DNA of 64,000 nt, from the NCBI GenBank assembly GCA_030248065.1, contig JASAMV010006142.1, positions 58,583 through 122,582 of the forward strand, read 5' to 3'. Positions 1 through 12,194 of the stretch are shown piece after piece (position 1 is the stretch's first letter; the number at the start of each line of letters is the position of its first letter). Source of the DNA: Rhynchonema sp. JSB1_4 (taxonomy: Eukaryota; Nematoda; Chromadorea; Monhysterida; Xyalidae). Under the pieces are notes generated by a model. It was not told the DNA's origin. It saw only the letters and a list, made by a program, of their open reading frames with translations, and ran no database searches. The position numbers were made by a program, and so were the translations under genes.

Positions 1-566
1 AAGAAGCAACCAGTCGTCTGCGCGTTGGCTATTTGTTGCGCACGCGCTTGTTGTGCACAGACACACATGGTCAGCTGCTCAGGTTTCAAGGGATGGGTGC
101 GGTTATACTCGTTCCGCGGAATAGAAGGAACGGCTGAAGGAACGATCGTTTCCGCTGACGTGGTTATACTTCGCCCGAAGAACAGCGGAAACGAGTATAG
201 CCACGTCACACGGAACGATCTGACGCAATTGACAAGGAACGAAAAAACGTTCCGCGGAATAGAAAGAACGAAGTCAAAACATCTTGACTTTCAGGACAGT
301 TCCTTGAGCTTCAACTGCTTGAAATTGTCACTAAGAGACCTTGGCATGTCGAAACTTTTACTTTTTGGATACGGCAATGTCAGAATGAAGCATTTTCAAA
401 CCTGAAAACGCTCAAAAGAACGATTTTGGGCTGCCATGGTGTTCAAACAAAAGGAATTCATAACACACTCCCATCTACACAAGATCTTCTCCATCTTCGT
501 CTGCATTTCACACAATTACCGAAAAATAATATGACGAAATAAAAGCGGTAGACATTGTGTGAGAGT
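1..566. other. Intergenic, degenerate inverted motifs
   Basis: I see no convincing gene. Around 98-205 a GGTTATACTCGTT-type motif reappears inverted as GCGGAAACGAGTATAGCC, and a related diverged copy lies near 1318-1470. This suggests an old short inverted-repeat element. The open frame over 25-405 has no homology that I recognise and no splice context. Confidence 0.4.
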
Positions 567-916
567 CAGAGGTCGCAATCAGGCCGGGTTTGGCCGGGCC
601 GGCCCGGCCCGAGCCCCCAAATCTTCGGCCCGGCCCGGCCCGAACCCCCAAATCTCCGGCCCGGCCCGGCCCAGCCCGAATTTTTGGCTCAAATTTTAAC
701 CCAATTTTTGTCATAATTTTTGCGTTTTTTTACCTATTTTTTGGTTGAAAATTCATTGTTTTCCATGAAAAAGTCGTCAGATAGACAATACTGATCACTT
801 ACGTACCGAATCCGTCAGAAATTTTAGTATTTTTGACAAAAAAATCCCTACTTTTTCAATAAAATAAGTCACTTCAGAAGCTTCGAGCCGGGGTGCCGGC
901 CCGATTGCGACCTCTG
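567..916. mobile_element. hAT-like MITE, 350 bp
   Basis: The ends CAGAGGTCGCAATC and GATTGCGACCTCTG are perfect inverted repeats. They are flanked on both sides by the 8-bp direct repeat GTGAGAGT (559-566 and 917-924). An 8-bp duplication with CAG/CTG termini is typical of hAT transposons. The left part is made of GGCCCGGCCC-type palindromic runs and the right part is AT-rich. There is no coding capacity, so it is non-autonomous. Confidence 0.85.
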
Positions 917-1859
917 GTGAGAGTGGTCGGGGGGGGGGCAACCCCACAGCCCCCATCCGTCTGGTTCCTGGACCGGTCTAATGCGCTTGTGGTTGCCCAA
1001 ATTAAACTATGAATATTTTAAGCAGAACTAATTCGATTAAGACAGCATCCGTGGCACACTCTTAGCAATCGTTTTTGTCCTCGTTTCTCGTTTTTGCCCC
1101 CCCCCCTCCCCGCCCCCCCGAAACTGAGGGGCTGAATGCTGTTTCACGGAAAGGTGATGGTGTGGGTGTGGTGCTTTTTACGGATAGTTTATAGATGTTG
1201 ATTATTTTTTCTTCATGTTTCAGCTGTTTGCAATGATTGCCAAGCTCAATAATTTGCTCAGCAGCCTCCCTAAAATTGCCGGGGCGGGGACGCCCTTCTA
1301 TTTTTTCTCTGCCATTAGTTTGTGGAAGAACGCGCCGGAACAGCGGAAACGCTGAAGGAATGAAAGAATAGAATGAATAGAGGAAATTCGTTGCCGCTGT
1401 TCTTTCATTCCGTCACGGAACTGTACAATTTTCGTTCTTCGGAATGAGTATGACCGCGCCTTAATGAAAACATCTTGATGTCAAGTCAAAGGGTCGAACC
1501 CGACCTGGCTGTCAGGCAAGTACATTAACATTTGTAATCAGCAACACTGGCCGTTAAAATACTTGCAGGATTCTACAACGAGGTTCAACCGGCGCCCTTA
1601 GCAGCGTCGGCACCATTGTTCATATACAATCAATCGTACTACTACCTTCGATCGAGGCAGATTCGTCTGACGATGGTGACCAGTTGCGAGTCAATGCAAT
1701 ATCGACTCGACCTGGGTGTGTCTTCTTTCCTCAGTTCCATTGGTGCTGTGAATCTATTTAAAATTCAACTGTTCTGATTCTCTGATTTTATTTTTGACCA
1801 ATTACCCGTGGAAGGCCTTGAAGACCGGCAACCTTCTCTAGTTGCATTGTTTGTTTCAG
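917..1859. other. Intergenic, homopolymer tracts
   Basis: No gene is recognised. The stretch holds G and C homopolymer tracts (about 930-938 and 1099-1120) and a diverged inverted motif at 1318-1470. A missing 5' exon of the following GT92 gene could lie here, but I could not identify a membrane-anchor exon. Confidence 0.35.
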
Positions 1860-3295
1860 TTGTAAACAACCGCAGCTACGAGGGTCGCCTTGAAGCGATA
1901 GTCATATGTGATAAAGCCACGTACAACCCAGGTTGCTCAATCTACGCTTACAGTTACACGGCCCGTGTACCAGATCAAAATTTGGCTGAGTTAGTAAAAA
2001 TCATCTACTTTCATTTGTTATGCAAGGTTTCATACGAATTAAATTTATGAACTTAAATGACAGCGAAACCTGGTTAAAGGCCAAGTACGCCAACACGAGC
2101 CCGGTTTCGGAGGTGGTGTGCTTACAAAACGAATAGAAAGAGTAAATCGTCATGCACCAGGTTGTATTCGACAACGTGTAACGTTTCCCAAATCAGCAGC
2201 CACGTATGAATGTTTCACTTGTCGGCTATCTCCAAAATCGGACACGTGTTAACGTAGTGTCACTATACATGCCTTTCAACACACCGTTTCATTTCAGTCC
2301 TTTACAATACACTTCCTTACAAGTGACACGTTGGAAAGGTGGACGTGCGTTCAACATTCCAATCATTGTAATTCGAGAGTTACGAGCGACGACACCTCAG
2401 TACAACGTTGTGTCCTGCATCAAACCATTGTTCCTCATGGCCGACTGGAGCCAGGTGCAAACACTGTTTCGGACAATGTTTCAATAGAAAGCACAAACCG
2501 CTCAATCGAAAGAACACAGGTGGCGCAAACCATCCACCTATGGCTGGCGGTGGGAGTGGAACATGTATTCCTGTATTACATTTCAATGACGAAGGACGTC
2601 GTCAGATTTTTCAGGTCCATCAGCTTTAGCACAAGATTGTTGCTCAAGAAAAAACGAAGTTTTTGAGGTAATTTCTATTCCAGTCTACTTGCTGACCATA
2701 CAGACAGCTGCGAGCTGGTGCCTTGGTCGCCATTACCCGCCGACGAATACTATCGAAAGATCTGGACAGGAGCAGCAGTTGACCCATTTTTGCATCAATA
2801 ACGTTTGATTATCCAATTGAGATTGTCACTGGTTTTTGACCACCATATGTCACCAATTATTCAGTGGGGTAGCGTAAACGACTGTTTATTGCGATCAAAA
2901 GCCGTTGGCAAATACGCGACATTCACAGACGCAGACGAAGTGATGTACTCAATGCGGGATGGGGGGTCGTTGCCGATCTTGATCGACCGATTGCAAAAAG
3001 AGGTACGAACACGTTTACAGTCCTGCGTGATTGCAAACAGCACGCTGAACAAACGTGGCCCAACTTCAAACCATACACGGGTTGACTGAAAATTACCTGA
3101 CTTTATTTCTGTTTGCAGGCCAAAAACGAAATATCGACCTTCTACTTTACGTCGATTTTATGTACGTTAAATGCGTCGGCCAAAACAGACAGTGTCCGCG
3201 CTCGCGACTTTAATTTTGATTATATGAAGCAACTGAGCGAGCTTAATGGTTGGAATATTATATTGTTAACAGCACGGGGTTTTAAAAATAGATAA
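1860..3295 (+). CDS. Glycosyltransferase family 92 gene (partial model)
   Basis: GT92 (former DUF23) enzymes are mostly Golgi type II membrane glycosyltransferases; C. elegans GALT-1 adds galactose to core fucose. Phase-consistent exons are 1860-1931, 2324-2454, 2520-2614, 2708-2777, 2865-3002 and 3119-about 3295. Visible hallmarks are CIKPLFLMADWSQ, an HVFLYY strand, NDCLLRSK, and FTDADE with the DxD metal/nucleotide-sugar motif at about 2928-2936. Introns are mostly 60-120 bp with GT/AG ends. The donor of exon four (GCA|GTTGAC) is weak and was chosen because it restores phase 0. The first exon with a membrane anchor and the usual carboxy end are not visible: after LSELNG the frame runs into unrelated residues and a stop. 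The gene is either incompletely modelled or decaying. Membership of GT92 is well supported; the acceptor sugar is unknown. Confidence 0.65.
2085..2262. mobile_element. Short MITE in GT92 intron (GCCAACACGAGC family)
   Basis: This inverted-repeat element of about 180 bp begins near TACGCCAACACGAGC and ends near GACACGTGTTAACGTA. It sits in the first visible intron of the GT92 gene. Related copies lie at about 20004-20213, 21718-21912 and 45677-45856. All share the core around ACGTGTAACGTTTCCCAAAT. Confidence 0.6.
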
Positions 3296-3887
3296 GCGCG
3301 GTTCACAAAACTGAAACTTTGGATGTCGATTTTTTATTGGGAATCAATGCCACAACATATTTAGGAATGCTCACCAAGTTTGGTATGCCAAATATAAGTA
3401 TACTTTCAGTAATTTCAATTTAAAGGTGCTCAGTTTGCATTTTTTTGGGAAATTTTAAAAATGAAAAATGCTCAAAAAATAAATGTCAACGCAATTGGAT
3501 CTCAGCCGACAAACAACATTGAGTACTGTAACTTCCCAAACTGGACAGGTCCGCTTTTCAGCCGCGTAAAAAGTTTTGCGAAGTACCGTTTATTTTCTCT
3601 TCCATTGCTTTATTCCAAAAACCGGTCAAAAAATTGAGGGCATGTCAGAAGAGGCCAATTCTAGTAAAATCCTCACCATCAAATCTTTCGCCCGTCATGC
3701 AGATAAATCAGCACAAAATTCTGGTTTTGGGACACCAAAAGAAACACAAATCCAAATATCGGTCAGAATGAGTAAATTTCTAATGAAAAAACAATTTTTT
3801 CACCTTTTTCTTTTCTTGGCTTATTTTTGAAATGTGTCGCTGGGAACCTGTGACACTACAACGCTGTTCTGTTCAATCGCATAGATA
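3296..3887. other. Intergenic, no gene seen
   Basis: AT-rich sequence. A segment near 3630-3720 (GGCATGTCAGAAGAGGCC and following) recurs inverted at 5160-5220, so part of it is an old repeat. No coding exon was recognised. Confidence 0.35.
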
Positions 3888-4152
3888 TTGGTCGCACAAT
3901 GACTAAATCAGAATTCATCTACCCTGATCTTCAGGTTCAACCTTAACCACTATGCTACTTGTATTTTTGACAAAACATTTACAGCTAAAAATAATCTAGC
4001 AGATCAACCACGTTGCCGCAGGTCTGAAACATTCTCTTTACCACATACTTTGTGTGCGATCATGCAACGCAACGTCATTGCCCCGTCACTTTCCCTCTTC
4101 ACGATTCAGGAAAAAAATTTGACCAATTCTTATATAGTCATTGTGCGACCAA
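3888..4152. mobile_element. TA-flanked MITE, TTGGTCGCACAATGAC family, copy 1
   Basis: Termini are TTGGTCGCACAATGACTAAA and its near inverse at the right end, flanked by TA on both sides. The length is 265 bp. It is almost identical to 40506-40770 and has no ORF. The TA duplication is proved by the nested copies at 40014 and 40506. Confidence 0.85.
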
Positions 4153-5810
<1,658 letters not shown>

Positions 5811-6279
5811 GACCGCCGCACTATCATTGGAAAATGTTGGTGAAGGTGGATCATATCCGGTTACTGGCAGACCACTACGTCGAAAGGTAAATTCTTTTGA
5901 CGCAAGCATCCAGCATCAATGAGCTGACAAAAACACAAGCAAAGGCTCAATCGCCAAAGTTCTAGTTTCACGCATGATGTGTGTATGACTAACAGCGTTT
6001 GTTACGCAACATCAAAGGTACGCACAATCAGACGAGGACATGACGCAGCGAACCAATTTTTACGGTCGTGAGGTCGAAGTATCTATTCGTGACGGCGCAA
6101 TGGCTCATATTCGACGGTGGTTCGCCACATCAGCTGATGGCTCCGTGATTCCGTTTGAGTTCTTTATGAGTGAATCAATGAGCGTCCAAAAGAACGCTCG
6201 TCGTCAAGCAGCAGTGTTGATCGCGCCGCTCATCGCGTTGGCTGACAACTGCACATTTAGATGGAGGGAGAACTTGATG
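5811..6279 (+). CDS. Unrecognised two-exon coding stretch
   Basis: Two exons, 5811-5886 and 6018-6279, are joined by an intron of 131 bp with GTAAAT donor and CATCAAAG acceptor. The join is in phase (two bases plus one) and yields about 112 residues without a stop, ending at a phase-0 donor ATG|GTGCG. The product is soluble-looking and mixed in charge, with segments such as VDHIRLLADHYVER and EVEVSIRDGAMAHIRRWF and a short alanine/leucine-rich helix (VLIAPLIALAD). I do not recognise the family. Neither a start nor a stop was found nearby, so this would be an internal part of a larger gene. It could belong to the upstream GT92 transcript, but it shows no GT92 motif. Confidence 0.35.
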
Positions 6280-6898
6280 GTGCGTTCATTTCAACTATTC
6301 AGAGATATTCCGTGACTTATCGAAAATCAAAAGCCAAAATCAGGCTCGAGCTGTTCAGGCCAGAATTCAAGACCCGATGCTTTCAGATTTGATTTATTTT
6401 AGGCTGAGGGTTAGGCCAGTGGCGAGGAGAGGGGTACATGGGTCCAGCGTGTGCCCAGTGTTATTTCAAGAAACGCTCTTAATCAAAAACTTAAAAGTTT
6501 TTTTGAAGCTCGAATTTTTCGTTTGAAAAAAGAAGTTGCACAAAATGGGCTGAAATGTTCCAAAACGGCCCTTTTCGGGCTACAAAATCGGTGCTTTTTT
6601 CTGTGGACGGGCCAATTTTACGGCGTCTTGTGTTCTCTCCAAACCCGTACCGGGATCAGAATTGGATTAAAAATTTTTTATCATCGCACATTTTTCTAAC
6701 TTTTTTGGAAAATTTTTAGAAATTTTTTTAAAATCACTTTTTTTATTGCAGGCCACAAAAATATCGGTTCTCAGTGTGAAAAATAGTCGAAATTTTGATG
6801 TTGCCGGGATGGCAGTGCCGTAATGCAATCATGTTGTTGAGTGCTTTTGGGAGTCGAACAGCACGAAGATGTCTTCTTCTAGTTGCGATAAAGATTTC
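6280..6898. other. Intergenic, no gene seen
   Basis: AT-rich with T homopolymers. No exon or terminal repeat could be assigned. It abuts the truncated downstream end of the Penelope-like reverse transcriptase. Confidence 0.3.
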
Positions 6899-8385
6899 AA
6901 TTGTTAAGGTACTTGGGAGTGTGGGTTGGTTTGCGGTATACGGTGGTGGTCAGGGATCGTGGTGTTCTTTTGACCATCACATCCAGCAAGGGTAGTTGTC
7001 CACCTTCCTCCGTCTCCATGGTGAACTGTATGGCATTGTTCTGGCTGTTCAGGTGGGCTTTGAACCCTTCCAGTTCATCGGCTGACCCGCTCCACAGGAT
7101 GAAGGTGTCATCCACGTATCGGAGCCATAGGTCTGGAGGAGGGTCTGCTGATCGTAGTGCATCTTCCTCCAGGTCTGCCATGAACAGGTTGCAGAGGATT
7201 GGCGATAGTGGGGATCCCATCGCCATCCCATCCACCTGTGAGTAGTACTTGTCCTTGTGCTGGAAGTAGGTGTTGGTCACACAGCACTCGGTCAGCTCGA
7301 GGATTGCCTCCACACTGAGGTCAGTTCTTTCACCAAGGTCACTGTCAGCCTCCAGGTGTTTCTTGAGGCTTGTCAGGGCGCCTTGGATGGGAACGCTTGG
7401 AAACAGGCTGCAGACATCGAAGCTTACCATCCTGGTGTTGTGGGATGGTTGCACGTTGTCTATGCGGGCTTTGAACTCCGCGTTGTTCTTGATCACGTGT
7501 GGTAAGCTTTGTTCAAGAAGGCGCAGTATCCTGACCAGGTGTTTTGCCAGTGGGGTGTAGTGTGGAGCCTATGCAGCTCACCACTGGTCTTAGCGGCATC
7601 TCGGGCTTGTGGATCTTTGGTAGCCCATAGATGTGCGGTGGTTTGCACCCTTCCTTCACTGGCACGTTGACATTGTGCTTCTTGACCAGTCCTTTGGCCC
7701 TCTTCTCTATACCACTGGTCGGATTGCGCTTTCCTTTGCATTCGAACTTCTTCTTATCCGAGATTGTGTCTTCCAGCTTCTTCTCGTACTCTTCAGTGTA
7801 CAGGACCACTGTGGCTCGTCCTTTGTCCGCTGGCAGCACCGTGATGGTGTCGTCTGCCCGCAGAGTCTTGATGGCTTGTGCTTCTGCCCTGGTGATATTG
7901 GGCTTGGGCTCTTTGGCTGTTCTCAGAGCCTCTTTCACTTCACCTCTGAAGTCCTCCCGCTGGTCTGGTGGCAGGAAGACCGCTGCTGTTTCCAGGCTGG
8001 TGACAGTTTCAAGCACTAATAGCCTTCTCGGAGCCACTGCGAAGTTGAGCCCCTTGTTCAGGACTGATTCTTCAGCTGTGGTCAGCGGCCTTTGGCTTTT
8101 GTTGACCACTGCCGTTGATGGCACTGTTGGTGGTGCGCGGTTGGTATTCAGCTCTTCGAACTTCCTCCTCTGTCCATCCTTGGTCTTCTCATAGGTCTTC
8201 CTGTGGAGGCTGTCTGACGATGCCTTGATTCGTTCGAAGTCCTCTGGGTCAAGCCGTTGTTGTAGTTTGGCTTCTAGGCGGTCGATTTCGGTCTGTTTCT
8301 CCTATTTGGTGAAGCGGTGGTTGCTGATCCGGGCTCGTAGTAGTGCCTGTTCAGTTCTGCGGAGGATCTTCTTCGATGGCTAAAC
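6899..8385 (-). pseudogene. Penelope-like element reverse transcriptase, degraded
   Basis: The minus strand encodes the Penelope-like RT order: TAEESVLNKGLNFAV, LPADKGRATVVL, YGLPKIHKP followed by LRPVVSCI, SFDVCSLFPSVP, DGMAMGSPLSPILCNLFMADLE, then the catalytic RYVDDTF near 7105-7125, and finally VYRKPTHTPKYLN. These elements retrotranspose with an RT related to telomerase. This copy is dead. There is an in-frame TAG near 8302. A frameshift near 7555 separates the two RT halves (8124-7513 and 7496-6897). The frame ends just after the YRKPTHT motif, so the GIY-YIG endonuclease domain found in many members is missing. No 5' start was identified. The GC content is higher than the flanks, consistent with an inserted element. 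Confidence 0.9.
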
Positions 8386-8603
8386 ACCAGGCCACCTTGC
8401 TAGATCAGGGACTCCCCTTGATAAATCAGGGTTAAGCACATGTCCCCTTGAAAATTGCAAAAATTAGGCAACAACACGTTATAGTTATAACTGAAAAAGT
8501 ATAACACATGAATAATAACACACGTGTTATAACTGAGAAAGTTATAACGCTTGAACTTGGTAGCCTTAGGTATATATAGCACTTTAAGAACATTATAATT
8601 GTT
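8386..8603. other. Spacer with AT-rich palindromic repeats
   Basis: Contains repeated ACGTGTTATA/TATAACTGA motifs in both orientations (about 8476-8555). It lies between the RT and the tRNA-like module. No gene. Confidence 0.35.
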
Positions 8604-8678
8604 CCCTCGATAGCCGAATGGTTAAAGCGTTAGACTCACAGCCCAACGCCTCAAGTTCGATACCGCACGGAGGACATA
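8604..8678 (+). ncRNA. tRNA-like Pol III promoter (A and B boxes)
   Basis: TAGCCGAATGG at 8611-8621 matches the Pol III A box and AGTTCGATACC at 8654-8664 matches the B box, at tRNA-like spacing. The 5' TCCCTCG and the 3' CGGAGGA could pair as an imperfect acceptor stem. The anticodon stem (TTAGA/CCCAA) and the T stem are broken, so this is a tRNA-derived head (SINE or retroelement terminus) or a tRNA pseudogene rather than a working tRNA. Confidence 0.5.
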
Positions 8679-8683
8679 TCAGC

Positions 8684-8741
8684 CTGATGACGACAGCAGG
8701 ATCCGTTGTCGAAACGTCGCAACCGCGCCTCACCAGGCGAC
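8684..8741 (+). ncRNA. Hammerhead-ribozyme-like motif
   Basis: CTGATGA (8684-8690) is followed by a GACA/TGTC stem closed by a short loop, then GAAA at 8711-8714. Next comes GTCGC (8716-8720), which pairs with GCGAC at 8737-8741. This is the order conserved core, stem II, GAAA, stem III. Hammerhead motifs are known in the terminal repeats of Penelope-like elements. C8691 is unpaired in stem II and the base next to the expected cleavage site does not close perfectly, so activity is doubtful. It lies on the strand opposite to the neighbouring RT. Confidence 0.45.
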
Positions 8742-10067
8742 TTACCCTAACCCAGCAGCCCTCGTCATGGCTACCCAGAGTGGCTGGCAATAAGACCACA
8801 AGAAATTTTTCGCAAAATGTCAACACACGGCCACAAAAACATGCAGAGAACAGCTCGAAATTAGCTATTGTAAGGCAACCGCCTGGGCTATGCAGATCTA
8901 CCATAACTTTTGGCGAAGACCTTCGGGAACTTTTTTGTGAGCGGCCAAACTATGGCCAAAATCCGCATGTTATCAGAAACAAAAGAATTGAATTTCTCCG
9001 CCACACTGTTGTCAAAAAGTACCATAGTGGCACTGAAAACATGCGCCTGGTTATTAATTTCAAACCACTTTTCAAATTTTTCGGATCAGATCAGTACTCG
9101 ATGTTACGCTATCTTTAGTGTTGTCAGTTCGTGTGCATCCTGTGATTCCCACCTGAAAAATGTAAAATGGCCATATCCACCTTAATATCTTGAGCTGGGT
9201 AAAAGTGCTTGGTCGGCTTAACTTACTCTCCAAACACATTTATTTACCGCCCAGAACACAAATTTTCATACTTTGCTTCAAGCCCGTGTGTTGGGTGGTC
9301 AATTTTCTCTGCCAAACCGTCTTAAAAAAATTTTAAAAAAAATTTTTTTGCTCACCCCTGACTGGCGGTACTTTAGTCAACAAAAATACTCTACTTTTTA
9401 TTGAGTATAATTGCAACTCATTATAGTTGTCACAGCTCACTACTTGCTCAACTTTATCTTAGCATATTTCCTATGCTCCTCAGCCACCAAGAAACCGGTA
9501 TCTTAACGAAGCAGAACTTGTGAAGCAACAAAATGAAACCAGAAAAACAAAAACCTCAACATTTTTTCTCAGCTGCACGACGATCTTGAAAACTTCCAAT
9601 TTCGCTACAATGCATCGATGGGGCAAAAAGTCTACGATGAACAAGGTGCGTGTGATCACAAACTGAGACAACATCGTGACAAGGTGTGCATGGCACCCAA
9701 TATATTATGTCAGAGCGAAACATCAGTCAATAAGAAAGACTGGATGAACGCTAGCAGCAGCTGGGTGCAGCTGAATCATGCAGTTTCAGCATCGACAGGT
9801 GATTCAGTATTTATGTTTCTTGTTGGTAGTTTATTGTTGTGTTCCGGCTAGGTCCCCACGTGCTGGATACAGCTATGGTGGCAATACGTAAGGTTGACAA
9901 TAAAAATAAGGAACCCATCTTTGTGTGGGTGTGCTACCGTGCAAAAACGTTCAACAGATTATTTTAGTATAAAGAAATTCGCTTAGTTTTGAGGATGTTG
10001 ACCGTCATTAAAGTAAAAATTAATCAAAAAACAAAATCAATCAATCAATAAAATAAAAAAATATGAG
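8742..10067. other. Intergenic with possible lone exon fragments
   Basis: Mostly unassigned sequence. Near 9572-9643 a coding-like stretch (LHDDLENFQFRYNAS, then MGQKVYDEQ) has an AG acceptor and a GTGCGT donor. A second stretch lies near 9680-9800 (NKKDWMNASSSWVQL). I could not join the two in phase and do not recognise the protein. Treat them as candidate exons only. Confidence 0.25.
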
Positions 10068-10648
10068 CACATGAGACGACTTTTTTTAAAGCTTGCTTGG
10101 CTAGATTCAATAATTCTCTGGTTACACACGTTTCGAAAACAAAAGAAAGAGATTGGGTCGAGATAGATGATGACAACTTTCAGCTGGCTGACCTCAATTT
10201 TTTTTGCGTGCTACGCGAACATCAACGTTGTTCAACAGAGAAGTGTTTTGGAAGTCAAAAAGGAATTTACGCACCGCGCTGGAGAGCGTGTTTTTACAAA
10301 ATATATGTGCGTTTCTCCTTCTTTAATTTTCGGAACCGGAACATTATTGGATCTGCCAAAGCCAACTTCAAAAAAGGTCGTCTCATGAGCTCGTGGCTGG
10401 ATTTACGGAGGTTTGTTCAATTTCTGGTTCCATTCCAGCTAGACCTTTCAAGTGTCTCCGCCATATATATGCGACCAAAACCAATCTCATTGAAATTGGG
10501 CTTGGTCCAAAACACTCACGGGGCCAAGAAAATTTTTTCCCATATCAGCTCCCTGTCTAAGCCCGGACGGCTGAAAGTTAAAAAAATTTGACCCTACCTC
10601 CGCACCTTGACAGTAAAATACCGATCTGTTTCGCATGTTCTTTGTGTA

Positions 10649-10913
10649 TTGGTCGCACAATGACTATATAAGAATTGGTCAAATTTTTTTCCTGAATCGT
10701 GAAGAGGGAAAGTGACGGGGCAATGACGTTGCGTTGCGCAATCACACACAAGCCATGCAGTCACCAAAATGTTTCAGAACTGCAGCAACGTGGGTGCCGT
10801 GCCGGATTATTTTGAGCTGTAAATGTTTTGTCAAAAATACAAGCAGCATAGTGGTTAAGGTTGAACCTGCAGATCAGGGTAGATGAATTCTGATTTAGTC
10901 ATTGTGCGACCAA
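10649..10913. mobile_element. TA-flanked MITE, copy 2
   Basis: 265 bp with TTGGTCGCACAATGAC inverted ends and flanking TA. It is oriented opposite to copy 1 and lies inside the long interspersed repeat. Confidence 0.85.
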
Positions 10914-10982
10914 TACCGTTCTTTCTCAAATGTTTCATAAACGCCTTGGCTATAATTTAGGACCATATTCATTTTTTTGGTA

Positions 10983-11256
10983 TTGGTCGCACAATGACTA
11001 TATAAGAATTCATCAAATCAATCCTGATTTTCACGTTCAGTCAGTCTTAACCACTGTGCTATTTGTGATTCTCACAAAACATTTTCAGTTGAAAATAATC
11101 TAGCAGATCAACCTCGTTGCCGCAGGTCTGAAACATTCTCTTTACTACATGCTTTGTGTGCGATCACGCAATGCAACGTCATTGCTCCGTCACTTTCCCT
11201 CTTTACGATTCAGGAAAAAAATTTGACCAATTCTTATAAAGTCATTGTGCGACCAA
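10983..11256. mobile_element. TA-flanked MITE, copy 3
   Basis: 274 bp, same termini and flanking TA as copy 2, from which it is separated by 69 bp. The internal sequence matches copy 4 (14497-14770) inverted. Confidence 0.85.
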
Positions 11257-11633
11257 TACTACCACAGCTTGCGCTATTTTGCCAAAACTGCGTGTATTTT
11301 AGGAAAAAAAATTATTTCCGCTGTATTTTTGGGCCACATAGAAAGCGCACAGAGCTTTACCATAAGGCAAGTAAAAAGCACATTTATCACGCTGTCCAAG
11401 CGATCCAAGACCGATTTCCCATCGCTGATAAGGTTCTACAAAGGCTCGCTCAACTGTAGTGAGCCTCAGCTTTTTTGCCTTTTCCTGGGGACCGCAGGCA
11501 CACTTCTATGTCATATTTTCCTATTTTAAAAGCAATGTACTGAGGTGATATATGACACGCCAGATAGTAAAAATGTATTTGTTGTTAATTCTGGGCAAAT
11601 CTATGTTGGTTCATCTGCATCCTTGGAGGTAAA

Positions 11634-11883
11634 ATAAATTTCTAATTTCGTTGCCTCATGTATTTTTACAGGCGCAGGGAAACTCCCGTTCGAAGTCGAG
11701 GCAGGCGACAAGCTCAACGCACAGTCAACAAGCCACGCAGCTTGCTCACGTTCGTTTCGAATATTTCAGTCACACAAGCTGCGTGTGAAAGCTGCGTTGC
11801 TTGTTGACTGTGTGTTGAGCTTGTTGCCTGCCTCGACTTCGACTTCTGTAAAAATGCATGAGGCAACGAAATTAGAAATTTAC
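11634..11883. repeat. Hairpin element, about 250 bp
   Basis: The arms are inverse copies. AAATTTCTAATTTCGTTGCC starts the left arm and its inverse ends the right arm. The inner parts share AGTCGAGGCAGGC and TTGTTGACTGTG-type words. It is probably a MITE-like foldback. I could not define the target duplication. Confidence 0.65.
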
Positions 11884-12032
11884 TGTACGAGCAACAAATG
11901 AATTTTACATAAAATTCTTAATTTTAGCAAATTTTCACTTCCGTCATATTTATAGCCTACCCACAGTTGTGATGGAATTGTGATTTTTACTGTCCGATGC
12001 AGCGCCATCGTTATTGTTGTTTATTGATCAAA

Positions 12033-12194
12033 ATCCAAAATTTTAGCTCTAACGTATCTTGGGCAGAAGTCGTTCAAATGAAGGCACTGTTGTCGCTGGT
12101 CCGGTTATGAGCCCGGTGGTAGTTCCGAGTCCAACGCATGGACCTCAATATACACGATTTTTTTCAAGATACGTTAGAGCTAAAATTTTGGGCC
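12033..12194. repeat. Short hairpin element
   Basis: CCAAAATTTTAGCTCTAACG at the left is inverted at the right, separated by about 110 bp. Small MITE-like inverted repeat without coding capacity. Confidence 0.6.

Larger units (their letters stand above)
10068..11530. repeat. Long interspersed repeat, copy interrupted by two MITEs
   Basis: The flanks of this block match other copies. 10068-10290 resembles 17050-17200 plus 18064-18150, and the inverse of 20395-20580. 10390-10600 resembles 22990-23170 and 37320-37470. 11260-11530 resembles 37540-37830. Shared words include CTTGGTCCAAAACAC and CGATTTCCCATCG. No ORF with recognisable domains was found, so this is a non-coding family of unknown class. 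Confidence 0.6.

Noticed and set aside
25..405. 126-codon plus-strand open frame at the window start
   Set aside because: It begins with TTG, has biased composition from an inverted repeat, and no recognisable domain.
7631..8194. 187-codon plus-strand open frame
   Set aside because: Antisense shadow of the Penelope-like reverse transcriptase, whose conserved motifs are all on the minus strand.
8604..8678. A functional tRNA gene
   Set aside because: Anticodon and T stems do not pair, so only the Pol III boxes are claimed.
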